A stretch of DNA of 20,588 nt from DASPWV01 sp046727855 (lineage in GTDB: Bacteria > Acidobacteriota > Vicinamibacteria > Vicinamibacterales > UBA2999). Positions 13,480 through 20,588 of this stretch are shown here, piece by piece. How positions within the stretch are numbered: the first letter of the stretch is position 1; the number at the start of each line of letters is the position of its first letter. A program made the position numbers and the translations under genes. The notes under the pieces were generated by a model that was given only the letters and a program-made list of their open reading frames with translations, searched no databases and was not told where the DNA came from. Location: assembly GCA_046727855.1 (NCBI GenBank), contig JBKPDL010000169.1:1-20588 (forward strand), read 5' to 3'.

Positions 13480-16115
13480 GATCTCAACGTCTGCATCGGA
13501 TCGACGCGCATTGCGCGAAGTGCCGGCGTGAAGGCGGCAGCGGCAGCGACGCTGAGAAAAACGAGGACGACAGAAGCGTAGGTTGACACTCCGGGCCGCT
13601 GCACGAAATCCAGGACGGTGATGATCACATGCACAAGCGCGGCGGACGCACCGACACCGAACAGCAACCCGGCAGCGACGACCGTCAGCGCGCCGCCCAT
13701 CACACCGGCAACGATCTGTCGGGGCTTCGCACCCAGCGCGAGACGCAGGCCGAATTCGTGAGTCCGTTGTGCGACGCCATACGCGAGCACGCCGTACAGG
13801 CCCACTGCCGTGAGGAACAAGCCAAGCGCCGCGAAGAGCGTCAACAAAAACGTCGTGAACCGTTCGGTGGCCATCGATGTCGTCAACCGATCCTCTAGCT
13901 TGCGAACGTCGTACATCGCCAGCTCGGGATCGGGGCGGGCGATCACCTGACGAACAGCTTCCGGAATCGTGTCGATTGCATGCGAGGCTCGCACGACGAT
14001 GTGCGGTGCCGTGATCAGGCCTTGCGCGTAGGGCACGTAGAACGCGGGGCTCGGTTGTTCGTTCAAGGTCCGCTCCTTGACGTCGCTCACAACCCCGACG
14101 ACCTCGCGCCACGGTGTCTCCGGCTCCGTTGTGGTCAGTCCAGGCTTGATCCGCTTGCCGATAGGGTCTTCTCCGGCAAAATACTGCCGTGCAAACGTTT
14201 CGTTGATGATCACGACCCGTGGTGACGTGACGGTGTCCGCGGCCGTAAACTCGCGGCCACGCTGCAGCGCAATCCGCATGGCCTTGAAGTAGTCTGGACT
14301 GACGAAGGCAAACCCCGCGCTCGACCGCGTGCGCGCTTCACCGGCTGCGTCACCGAGCAGCTCGAAGGTCAATCCGAAACGCGACCCGCTCAGCGGCAGA
14401 GGACCGACAATGGCGGCACCATCGACGCCCGGCAGACGCGAGAGTTCCGGCAGCAGTCGATCGAAGAACGCGATTTGCCGCGCATACGGGTAACGGCTGC
14501 TGGGCAAACTGATGCGCATGCTCGTGACGCCGGCCGCATCAAACCCGGGATCAATACGAGCAAGACGGCTCAAGCCGGTGATGACCAGCATGGCTCCTAC
14601 GAGCAGCACTACTCCAAGCGCGGTCTCCACGACGATGAGCCCGCTCAACCAACGGCGCTGGGAACGTGTGCTGGTCGAAGTGCGGCTTGCGCCGAGATCC
14701 TGGCGGAGATCTCCGCGCGTGACCCGCAGCGCCGGCGCGAGACCAACCAGCACGGCACAAACCGCCGCAACAGCAGCCGTGTAGGTCAGAACGACAGGAT
14801 CGATCGAGACAGCATCAAGACCGCGAACATCACGCGGCGCTAGGCGAACGAGTACATCGAGCGACCACCAGGCCATCGCGACGCCGCAGACAGCCGCTGC
14901 CACTGCGAGAGCGGCTGCTTCGGCGAGCAGCAGCCGCACGACGCGCGATCGCGATGCGCCGAGCGCGACGCGCAGCGCTAATTCGGGCTGACGCGTGACA
15001 CCACGTGCGGTCATCAGATTGGCGAGGTTCACGCACGCAATCAGCAACACGCACCCAACCGCAGCAAGGAGGAGCAGTAGCGGCTGCCTGGCGGTGCCCA
15101 CGATGGCGTCGAGTTGCGGCATCACCCTGGCGCTTCGATTTGCGTTGTCATCGGGATACGCCTTGACCATCGCCGCCATCAACCTTTCGAATTCGGCTTG
15201 CGCGGCGGGTAAGCCAACGCCGGCACGCAGACGACCAACCACCTGGATGAAATGCGCGCCGCGTTGCGCCGTCATTGGTGTATCGTCCGCCGTCTCAACA
15301 CGGGAGTCTTCAGCCGACGTGAGCCAGAGCTGCGGCGCAGGCGACGTCACGGGAAAGCTGAAACCTGGCGGCATGACGCCGATGACGGTGAAGCGTCGGC
15401 CGTTCACGGTGAGCGCCCGGCCAACGGGATTGGCGCCGCTCATGTAGTTGCGCCGGAACTCGTCGCTGATGATCACAACGTCCGCGCCAACCCGATCTTC
15501 ATCGTCGCGAAAGGCGCGCCCTTCGGCGGGTTCGACGCCTAACGTCGAAAACAGGTTGGCAGACACAATGGCGCCGGGAATGTGCCGAGAAGGTCCAAGA
15601 CCCGTCACAGTGAAGTTGGCGGTGTGGTGGCCGGACACCGCCTCGAGCGTCCGCGTGTCGCGCCGCCAGTCGAAGAAGTTTGGCCACGACACCGACACCC
15701 GTCGCGGCGTGCCGCTGCGGAGATCGGTTTCATTCACTGCGACCAGGCGATCGGGATCGGGAAAGGCGAGCGGGCGAAGGATGACGGCCCTCACGATGCT
15801 GAACATCGCCGTGTTGGCGCCGATCCCGAGGCTGAGGGTCAGCACCGCGGCACAGGTAAAGGCCGGTGCCTTCCACAGTGCGCGGCGCGCATAGCCGAGG
15901 TCCTGCCAGCACTGTTCGACGGCGGTCAAGCCCCACATATCGCGCACCGTTTCCTTGACCAGCAGCACGTTGCCGAACTCACGGCGCGCGGCGTCGGCGG
16001 CATGCTCAGGCGATTCGCCGCGATCGATGCGGTCCTGGATGGCGAGCTCCAGATGACTGCGCAGCTCCTCCTCGAGCTCGCGATCCTGCCGGGGGCGCCA
16101 CCGGGGCAATCTCAT
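13473..16115 (-). CDS. ADOP-family ABC-type permease (MacB/FtsX-like, duplicated)
   Basis: Large inner-membrane permease of 880 residues, of the kind called acidobacterial duplicated orphan permease. Substrate and mechanism are poorly known; MacB relatives move peptides, antibiotics or lipids. A cytoplasmic N-terminal domain (EEELRSHLELAIQDRIDRG, AARREFGN) comes first. The first membrane helix (VLTLSLGIGANTAMFSIV) follows, then a MacB-like periplasmic domain (VNLFSTLGVEPAEGRAF-type segment, VIISDEFRRNY, VIGVMPPGFSFP). The first FtsX domain contains LANLMTARGVTRQPELALR. The second half repeats the layout and ends with an FtsX domain (ALGLFLTAVGLYGVLAYG, THEFGLRLALGA, MRVDPMQTLR). The ATG at 16115 overlaps the PadR stop as ATGA and is preferred over a start 20 codons upstream. 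There is no ATPase gene beside it, which is normal for orphan permeases. It is probably controlled by the PadR protein. Confidence 0.94.
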   Translation of the reverse strand: MRLPRWRPRQDRELEEELRSHLELAIQDRIDRGESPEHAADAARREFGNVLLVKETVRDMWGLTAVEQCWQDLGYARRALWKAPAFTCAAVLTLSLGIGANTAMFSIVRAVILRPLAFPDPDRLVAVNETDLRSGTPRRVSVSWPNFFDWRRDTRTLEAVSGHHTANFTVTGLGPSRHIPGAIVSANLFSTLGVEPAEGRAFRDDEDRVGADVVIISDEFRRNYMSGANPVGRALTVNGRRFTVIGVMPPGFSFPVTSPAPQLWLTSAEDSRVETADDTPMTAQRGAHFIQVVGRLRAGVGLPAAQAEFERLMAAMVKAYPDDNANRSARVMPQLDAIVGTARQPLLLLLAAVGCVLLIACVNLANLMTARGVTRQPELALRVALGASRSRVVRLLLAEAAALAVAAAVCGVAMAWWSLDVLVRLAPRDVRGLDAVSIDPVVLTYTAAVAAVCAVLVGLAPALRVTRGDLRQDLGASRTSTSTRSQRRWLSGLIVVETALGVVLLVGAMLVITGLSRLARIDPGFDAAGVTSMRISLPSSRYPYARQIAFFDRLLPELSRLPGVDGAAIVGPLPLSGSRFGLTFELLGDAAGEARTRSSAGFAFVSPDYFKAMRIALQRGREFTAADTVTSPRVVIINETFARQYFAGEDPIGKRIKPGLTTTEPETPWREVVGVVSDVKERTLNEQPSPAFYVPYAQGLITAPHIVVRASHAIDTIPEAVRQVIARPDPELAMYDVRKLEDRLTTSMATERFTTFLLTLFAALGLFLTAVGLYGVLAYGVAQRTHEFGLRLALGAKPRQIVAGVMGGALTVVAAGLLFGVGASAALVHVIITVLDFVQRPGVSTYASVVLVFLSVAAAAAFTPALRAMRVDPMQTLRSN

Positions 16116-16468
16116 GCTTCGTTCGATCTGGCGCGGTTCAACACGCCGGCAATGGCGGCCGACAGTTGCTCCCACTTCGAGCGCTCACCGGCCAGATGCC
16201 GGCGACCGCGCGGCGTGAGACGGTAAACACGCGTGCGCTGCTTGCGTTCGGAAATGGTCCACTGCGCGCGCACGAGCCCCTGGCGCTCGAGGCGATGCAA
16301 CGCGGGATACAGCGAGCCGGCGTCGACGCGCAGGATGTCACCGGAATGGGCGCGGATCGCCTGGCTGAGGCCGTAGCCGTGGCTGGGAGACCAGCGGAGC
16401 TGCTCCAGGATGAGCAGATCGAGCGTGCCCTGGAGCAGCTCGATGCGGTTCTTGTGACGCGGCGCCAT
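16112..16468 (-). CDS. PadR-family transcriptional regulator
   Basis: Small winged-helix regulator, 118 residues, expected to repress its own operon until a ligand or membrane stress relieves it. PadR landmarks: LLQGTLDLLIL (11-21), HGYG (30-33), the recognition region GSLYPALHRLERQGLV (51-66) and the wing YRLTPRGRRHL (82-92). The short C-terminal helix places it in the small PadR class paired with ADOP permeases. The ATG at 16468 is preferred; a TTG at 16480 also opens the frame but lies inside the operator. Its stop overlaps the permease start by four bases, so both are co-translated. The dyad sites directly upstream are the likely autoregulatory operator. Confidence 0.95.
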   Translation of the reverse strand: MAPRHKNRIELLQGTLDLLILEQLRWSPSHGYGLSQAIRAHSGDILRVDAGSLYPALHRLERQGLVRAQWTISERKQRTRVYRLTPRGRRHLAGERSKWEQLSAAIAGVLNRARSNEA

Positions 16469-16471
16469 GGG

Positions 16472-16509
16472 TATAGACAATCTATATCCATAGATAGAGG
16501 ATGTCTATA
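16472..16509 (-). promoter_or_regulatory. PadR operator with nested dyads
   Basis: Outer arms TATAGACA (16472-16479) and TGTCTATA (16502-16509) enclose an inner pair ATCTAT (16480-16485) and ATAGAT (16490-16495). The AT-rich patch stands out in a GC-rich region and begins four bases before the PadR start. On the minus strand, GGATATAGA occurs twice, and TAGACA and TATAGA could serve as -35 and -10. Repressor binding would thus block the promoter. The symmetry is observed; the binding is inferred from PadR family behaviour. Confidence 0.7.
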
Positions 16510-16576
16510 TCCTTGGTTGCAATTGGCGATGATGAACGTCGCGACATCCGCGCGGCTCGCGGCGGCGATGGCCTGG

Positions 16577-17062
16577 TCAGCCGGTCTGCGCGCGTTGCAA
16601 ATGAACGAACCGGGTCATCGGAGTCCACGACAGCCCTTTCGGAAACGCTGGCACCGGCGCAGGCGCACCTTCGACGACAACCTTGTCCGATCGCACCGCT
16701 ACATCGAAAGTCAGCTCATCGGATGTTGCATTTGCGCGATCGCTGGCAGGGCGCTCGAGCACGATGTGCCGATTCCAACCCACAGCGTCACAACGAACAC
16801 CGATCGCACATATCGCAAAGCCAGCGACGTCGTCAACGAGGTGATCGAGGCGCGTATGCTTATCGGAGTTCACTTCAGAACCGCGAACGAAGACGGCGCT
16901 GATATTGGACGGAAGATCGCGAAGCAAATTCGCAGCCGCTGGTTCAAACGGTCTTAGGATCCATAGCGGCGGCCCTTTAGGCGCGCCAGCCGTTGCACAG
17001 TATCTGCGTGGCGCACGCCGAATTCCGACTTTGCCTTTGACTTTGCGCCGTTGCGCGCGCAT
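16577..17062 (-). CDS. Doubtful hypothetical protein
   Basis: A minus-strand frame of 161 codons starts at an ATG (17062) and ends at a TGA (16577). The first 50 codons look unnatural, rich in Arg, Lys and Pro. The part from about residue 50 reads more like protein (SAVFVRGSEVNSDKHTRLDH through LTFDVAVRSDKVVVEG), with mixed codon use. No known domain, signal peptide or ribosome site was recognised. It would lie 108 bases upstream of the PadR gene in the same direction and would overlap the promoter zone of the cupredoxin gene. It may be a real small gene with a later start, a remnant, or chance. Confidence 0.25.
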   Translation of the reverse strand: MRAQRRKVKGKVGIRRAPRRYCATAGAPKGPPLWILRPFEPAAANLLRDLPSNISAVFVRGSEVNSDKHTRLDHLVDDVAGFAICAIGVRCDAVGWNRHIVLERPASDRANATSDELTFDVAVRSDKVVVEGAPAPVPAFPKGLSWTPMTRFVHLQRAQTG

Positions 17063-17087
17063 ACCGTCAGGGAAACCCGTTCACATC

Positions 17088-17093
17088 GAGGTG
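17088..17093 (+). promoter_or_regulatory. Shine-Dalgarno deciding the cupredoxin-propeller start
   Basis: GAGGTG lies five bases before the ATG at 17099. It favours this start over a TTG at 17051 in the same frame, which has no such site. Confidence 0.6.
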
Positions 17094-17098
17094 CCCAG

Positions 17099-19009
17099 AT
17101 GGTGTTTCCGTTCCCTGCCCGGAAGCTCGCGCCGCTTACGCTCGTCGCACTGCTCGTGGCCGTCGGCCGTGGAGACAATTGGAATCCAACTCTCGTCCAG
17201 GCCGCCGGTGTCGTCAATTTCGTGGCGACCGATGACGCCGGACCCTGGTTCAAGTGTGTCGGCGACGGCTGCGTCCAGGCAGGCACGCAGTCGCTTGCGG
17301 TTGTGCCGTCCAGAACGCCTGTCAAGCTCACGGTCGGCAACGAAACCAACACGGTGCACACCTTCTCGAGCCTGCTGTTTCCGACCGGCGCGCACCACAT
17401 GCCGTTCGACCAGCGCGCGGCGTTTCGAGGGTCGAGCCGAACCGTGAACCTCCAGGATCCGGGACTCTATGTATTCGTGTGCAAGCTTCACCCTTTCATG
17501 CTCGCCGCAGCGATCGTCGACGATCCGGCCACGGCGGGTCTCGATCTGGGCGAGAGCATTTCGCTGGTCAATGGCATCACCGTTCCCACCAGCAGCGATC
17601 TGGCCACGCGACTCCTGCGTGGCTTTTGGCTGATCACGAATCCGATGAACTATCAGGATCACAATCCCGCCACCAATCCGGCGTTGACGTGGACGATCAA
17701 CTATCCGGCGGGAGTACCGCTGCGTATCACCGGTGGAGCAGTGGTCGATCTCAAACAAACGCTAGAGGCGCGCTATGGCAATCCGGTGTCGATCGATGGA
17801 CCGTCCCCGCCCGCTACTCAGGGCGTCGGCGAAGTCTGGGTTGACACCGAGTACGAATACACGGAGAGCAAGACGAAGCCGGGCACGGTCACAGCTGTTG
17901 ACGTCTCGACCTGGAGTGTCAGAAGAAAAGTCGCGCTGCCTGAAATCAACATGAACAATCCGCACAACATGTGGACAGATATCGGGCAAACGGTGATCTA
18001 CCAGACGCAATGGTTTGACACGAAGTTCACGGTGTTCGATCGCGTGAGCGGCGCGCTTCGCGAGAACATTCATGTCGGGGAAGCCCCTGCGCACGTGATG
18101 ACGCGTGTGGACACCGACCAGGTGCACGTTTCGATCAACGGCGGAGACGATGTCGTCGAGCTGAGCCCGCTGGGGACCGGAATCGATCGACGTATCCCGA
18201 CGCAGTTTGCCAACGAGTTACCGGCTCAACCGCACGCTCACTGGATGAGCCACGACGGTCACATCATGGTGACGCCGAATTCGAACACCAACGATTCGAC
18301 CAGGATCGACATTCCCTCGGGCAACATCGAGGCCAAGACGTTCACCGGCACCCTTCCGATCGCGAGCGGCATGATGCCCGATGCCAGCAAGTATTACGTC
18401 TCGAATTACCTAGACAGCAGCATCACCTGTATTTCCATCGGACCACCGTCGTGCAACGCGGGCGGCAGCAAGGTGGCAACGAAGACGATTAGCCTTCTGC
18501 TCGGCGGCACAACGCTGGCGAACTACGATCCAATCGGAGGTTCCGGTTTCTCAACCTCCGGTGCGCTTCCGATCCAGACGCCAGTGAGTCCCAATGGCAA
18601 GTTCGTGGTGACCGCCAACACGCTGACTGGAACGATCACCATCATCGACACGTCAACTGACGAACTCGCGAGGGTACTGCCGTGCAGCGCCGGATGTCAC
18701 GGGGTCAACTTCGGCGCAAAGAAAGATGGCGGATATTACGCCTACGTGTCGAGCAAATTCTCGAACGATCTCGTTGTCGTCGATCCGGATCCCAATGACG
18801 ATGGCAACGTCTCGGACGCAAAGATTGCCGGCCGCGTCATTCTGGTTACGGAAGCGGGAACAGCCGTCGACGACCAGGTGAGCGGATTAGCAGGCATGGG
18901 AGGACAAGGCGTCCTGCCCATCCCGCTCGTCTACAACGGGTGGGTACAGAAACTACCGGCCTCCTGGAAGGCCCTGCTCACACCGAAGCAACAGAATCCG
19001 ATTCCTTGA
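17099..19009 (+). CDS. Secreted cupredoxin-domain / beta-propeller fusion protein
   Basis: A 636-residue protein, probably exported by the hydrophobic N terminus (APLTLVALLVAVG, residues 11-23). Residues 35-142 form a cupredoxin domain with a complete type 1 copper site: H87 (TVHTF), C128, H131 and M134 in CKLHPFM. This suggests electron transfer or copper binding. From about 200 to 636 there are repeated beta strands of a YncE/YVTN-like propeller, for example GTVTAVDVSTWSVRRKVALP, FTVFDRVSGALRENIHVGEA, VHVSINGGDDVVELSP and GTITIIDTSTDELARVLP. The domain order resembles copper-dependent secreted proteins but no catalytic copper centre of nitrous oxide reductase was recognised. A CSAGCH motif (529-534) near the end is not a heme site. 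The gene stands alone with its own ribosome site. Partner and substrate are unknown; a periplasmic electron carrier or copper sensor/binder is possible. Confidence 0.85.
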   Translation: MVFPFPARKLAPLTLVALLVAVGRGDNWNPTLVQAAGVVNFVATDDAGPWFKCVGDGCVQAGTQSLAVVPSRTPVKLTVGNETNTVHTFSSLLFPTGAHHMPFDQRAAFRGSSRTVNLQDPGLYVFVCKLHPFMLAAAIVDDPATAGLDLGESISLVNGITVPTSSDLATRLLRGFWLITNPMNYQDHNPATNPALTWTINYPAGVPLRITGGAVVDLKQTLEARYGNPVSIDGPSPPATQGVGEVWVDTEYEYTESKTKPGTVTAVDVSTWSVRRKVALPEINMNNPHNMWTDIGQTVIYQTQWFDTKFTVFDRVSGALRENIHVGEAPAHVMTRVDTDQVHVSINGGDDVVELSPLGTGIDRRIPTQFANELPAQPHAHWMSHDGHIMVTPNSNTNDSTRIDIPSGNIEAKTFTGTLPIASGMMPDASKYYVSNYLDSSITCISIGPPSCNAGGSKVATKTISLLLGGTTLANYDPIGGSGFSTSGALPIQTPVSPNGKFVVTANTLTGTITIIDTSTDELARVLPCSAGCHGVNFGAKKDGGYYAYVSSKFSNDLVVVDPDPNDDGNVSDAKIAGRVILVTEAGTAVDDQVSGLAGMGGQGVLPIPLVYNGWVQKLPASWKALLTPKQQNPIP

Positions 19010-19366
19010 GTCGCACTTGACGATCGGCAACGTCGGAAGTTTTCATGTCGCTGATTGCGTCCCCATCAATCACGAGGGATCAGTGAGGTCGAACCGGGAG
19101 GCAGGCACCAGCAAACGCTCATGCCTGCTTCACGAGTATGAATGCGAGTGGCGTTTATGAGAGCGGCGCCGCGGCGTGAAGCGCATTCCTTTGTCGAGCT
19201 ACGCAAGGCCGCCACGCGAGCCGCTGGCTTGGTAGGGCGTCCAGTCCAAGCGGTCACACCGTGTCGCCGACGGTCGCTGCCAGCGCCTGACGGTCCGATC
19301 AATCCGCGAGCAGCCTCTGGTGTTCGTGTCATTCCACGTCTGGGCGGCGTGCGTTCTACTGGCCAT
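19010..19366. other. 357-base region without a confident gene
   Basis: An open frame continues upstream of the WYL-like protein to 19142, but its first 75 codons are Arg/Pro-rich and unlike the family. GCAGGCA and TGCCTGC form a weak hairpin near 19100-19132. No promoter or terminator is evident after the propeller gene. Confidence 0.4.
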
Positions 19367-19678
19367 GTGGATGCCGATCGTGTCGTTCTGCTCATCGACC
19401 ACCAGCTGAGGACTGCGATCGCGGGCCGGCGTCTCATTCGCTTTACCTACATGAAGGTGAGTCGCGTGGCCGAGCCGCACGACTACGGCATTCAAAATGG
19501 CGCGCTGCGGCTCCTCGTCTACCAGCTCCGCGCCAAGCCCTTCTCGCGCGGCTGGCGAATGCTCGACGTCGCGAAGATTCAAAGTCTCGCGGTGTTGGAT
19601 CAAACATTTGCCGGCAGCCGGGGAGCGGCGTACCGCACCCATTTGAAGTGGGACAGGGTGTTTGCGCGAGTGGAGTAA
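19367..19678 (+). CDS. Small WYL-domain-like protein
   Basis: A stand-alone protein of about 103 residues that resembles the WYL fold used as a ligand-sensing module in bacterial regulators. Visible features are LRTAIAGRRLIRFTYMKVSR, then AEPHDYGIQNGALRLLVYQLR, a GWRMLDVAKI strand, and the end FAGSRGAAYRTHLKWDRVFARVE. There is no DNA-binding domain, so it may be a free sensor or a partner of a separate regulator. The GTG at 19367 is preferred because it gives the usual size of about 100 residues; the frame stays open to 19142. No ribosome site is clear. It is convergent with the FHA regulator, 289 bases apart. Function unknown. Confidence 0.7.
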   Translation: MDADRVVLLIDHQLRTAIAGRRLIRFTYMKVSRVAEPHDYGIQNGALRLLVYQLRAKPFSRGWRMLDVAKIQSLAVLDQTFAGSRGAAYRTHLKWDRVFARVE

Positions 19679-19780
19679 GAGTGGCTGCGCGCTCCGCGCC
19701 CTCGATGCACCAGCACGCGCGACGCGATTGGCGCGCGGCGCGCGCGACTCGCCTCGTCGAACCGGCGGCCGCACGCCGAC

Positions 19781-19893
19781 TAAAACGCACGATGCGCGGA
19801 CATCAGTGCCGTAGCCCCTGGAAACAGCGCCGCTAGAACCCTGACTTCGCCGCAACGCGGCGCTGTCTGCCGGAACGCGCCTCGTGCGTTTTA
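19781..19893. other. 113-base nested inverted repeat, possible structured RNA or small mobile element
   Basis: TAAAACGCACGA (19781-19792) and TCGTGCGTTTTA (19882-19893) are perfect reverse complements. Inside, ACAGCGCCGC (19824-19833) and GCGGCGCTGT (19857-19866) are a second perfect pair. The asymmetric internal segment of about 31 bases on the left and 15 on the right, plus a 23-base loop, give an RNA-like secondary structure. No coding potential or T-run was seen. It lies between two convergent genes. Confidence 0.4.
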
Positions 19894-19967
19894 TCAGCTC
19901 CGCGTGTCCGGCATGCGTCCGACGGTTCGTCGAGTCGAATCGCGTGCGCCGATCGCGCTGGGCACGG

Positions 19968-20588
19968 TCATCGTGGAATACGGCGGATTCGCTCGGTAGC
20001 CTTGGACGCCTCCGCGGACCACACTCGGAACTTCAGTTTGACCGAACCAACCTGAATCACATCACCGTCCTGGAGAACGTGCCCAGTGTCAACCAGGGTG
20101 TTGCCGATGTAGGTCCCATTGGTGCTTTTCAGATCGTCAAGCGCGGCGCGACCCGACGCGCTGTCGATATGAATGCAGGCATGACGTCGCGATACACCAG
20201 ACTCGTCCAGCCAAATCGCGCATTCCGGATCGCGGCCGATGAGATTGCTCCCTTCTGAAAGGGAGAACGTGCGCTCTTTCGAGATGAGCCAAAACCGCGG
20301 CGCAGGCGGATGATTCCCCGACGCAGACTCGTCGAGCGCGACGGCCTCGGCATGAAACGCATAACCAACACCGTGCACCGTGCGGATGTACTGTGGGTTC
20401 TGCGCGCTGTCGCCAAGCGCCTTTCGAATCTCTCCCATCACCACGTTGAGATTCGCTTCGAGCACGAACGTGTCGGGCCAGATCCGCCGGAGCAGCTCTG
20501 CCTTCTCGATCACGTGCGGCCGCTTTTCGAGCAGCGCGCACAACAAATCAAACGCCTTGGGCGAGAGATGGATCTCCAGCTGCTCGCG
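19968..20588 (-). CDS. Winged-helix DNA-binding protein with C-terminal FHA domain (5' end outside window)
   Basis: The C-terminal 206 residues are visible; the start lies beyond base 20588. The first about 85 residues are an OmpR/PhoB-type winged helix: LEIHLSPKAFDLLCALLEKR, ELLRRIWPDTFVLEANLNVV, then GEIRKALGD and IRTVHGVGYAF. A short linker leads to an FHA domain with the phosphothreonine-binding landmarks GRDPECAIW, SRRHACIHID and STNGTYIGNTLV. The protein is therefore a transcription factor likely to read phosphorylation by a Ser/Thr kinase, through its own FHA domain or that of a partner. No receiver domain or membrane helix is seen in the visible part. Few residues seem missing at the N terminus if it starts with the winged helix. 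The PP2C phosphatase in this window is a plausible opposing enzyme, but not linked. Confidence 0.92.
   Translation of the reverse strand, partial: REQLEIHLSPKAFDLLCALLEKRPHVIEKAELLRRIWPDTFVLEANLNVVMGEIRKALGDSAQNPQYIRTVHGVGYAFHAEAVALDESASGNHPPAPRFWLISKERTFSLSEGSNLIGRDPECAIWLDESGVSRRHACIHIDSASGRAALDDLKSTNGTYIGNTLVDTGHVLQDGDVIQVGSVKLKFRVWSAEASKATERIRRIPR

Larger units (their letters stand above)
16469..17098. other. 630-base region without a confident gene
   Basis: Apart from the PadR operator at its left end and the ribosome site at its right end, nothing certain is seen. Open frames run on both strands. The best on the minus strand is listed separately at low confidence. A weak promoter for the cupredoxin gene is possible: TTGACT (17037-17042), 17 bases, CATACC (17060-17065). 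Confidence 0.4.

Noticed and set aside
16166..16957. 263-codon plus-strand frame across the PadR gene and its upstream region
   Set aside because: It runs antisense to the well-supported PadR gene and across its operator, with no recognisable domain.
18683..18700. Cytochrome c heme-binding motif in the propeller protein
   Set aside because: The sequence is CSAGCH, with three residues between the Cys, not the canonical two. No axial-ligand pattern was seen.
19781..19893. attC site or tRNA gene
   Set aside because: The ends do not fit the RYYYAAC/GTTRRRY consensus, and no cloverleaf, T-loop or anticodon arm can be drawn.

Overview
The window looks like chromosomal DNA from an Acidobacteriota bacterium, most likely of the Vicinamibacteria type. 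Three things suggest this. There is a PadR regulator fused by an ATGA overlap to an 'acidobacterial duplicated orphan permease' (ADOP, MacB/FtsX-like). There is a large Oar-like TonB-dependent receptor with an N-terminal carboxypeptidase-regulatory domain. The coding DNA is GC-rich with GC-rich third positions. This is inference from gene content; no rRNA or other phylogenetic marker is present.

Layout. 1-1537 (minus, runs off the left edge): sigma-54-dependent activator with two GAF domains. 1676-2590 (plus): PP2C-type phosphatase, ending at a symmetric terminator shared with a convergent GNAT acetyltransferase (2702-3217, minus). 3389-4062 (plus): CPBP-family membrane protease whose N-terminal part lies in other frames. 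4295-5998 (plus): secreted six-bladed Kelch protein, followed without frame change by a second open stretch (to 6241) after a TAA stop. 6551-9496 (plus): TonB-dependent receptor with a good promoter, leader hairpin and Shine-Dalgarno. 9497-9692: repeat- and hairpin-rich spacer. 9693-10937 (minus): GT9 glycosyltransferase, divergent from two tandem GT87-like paralogues (11032-12171, 12173-13303, plus). 13304-13472: three consecutive hairpins. 13473-16468 (minus): ADOP permease and PadR regulator with a nested-dyad operator. 16469-17098: mostly empty. 17099-19009 (plus): secreted cupredoxin plus beta-propeller fusion. 19367-19678 (plus): small WYL-like protein. 19781-19893: nested inverted repeats, possibly a structured RNA. 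19968-20588 (minus, runs off the right edge): winged-helix plus FHA regulator.

How the genes fit together. No single pathway covers the window. Envelope and secretion functions dominate: receptor, GT9/GT87 glycan synthesis, ADOP permease, secreted propellers. They are mixed with signalling genes: sigma-54 activator, PP2C phosphatase and a phosphothreonine-reading FHA regulator. PP2C and FHA proteins usually belong to Ser/Thr kinase circuits, but no kinase is present and the two genes are 17 kb apart.

I saw no CRISPR array, tRNA, rRNA, transposase or phage gene. The least ordinary items are the in-frame stop inside a longer apparent Kelch reading frame, the doubly frameshifted protease, several strong palindromes (one over a start codon) and the 113-nt nested inverted repeat near 19.8 kb.
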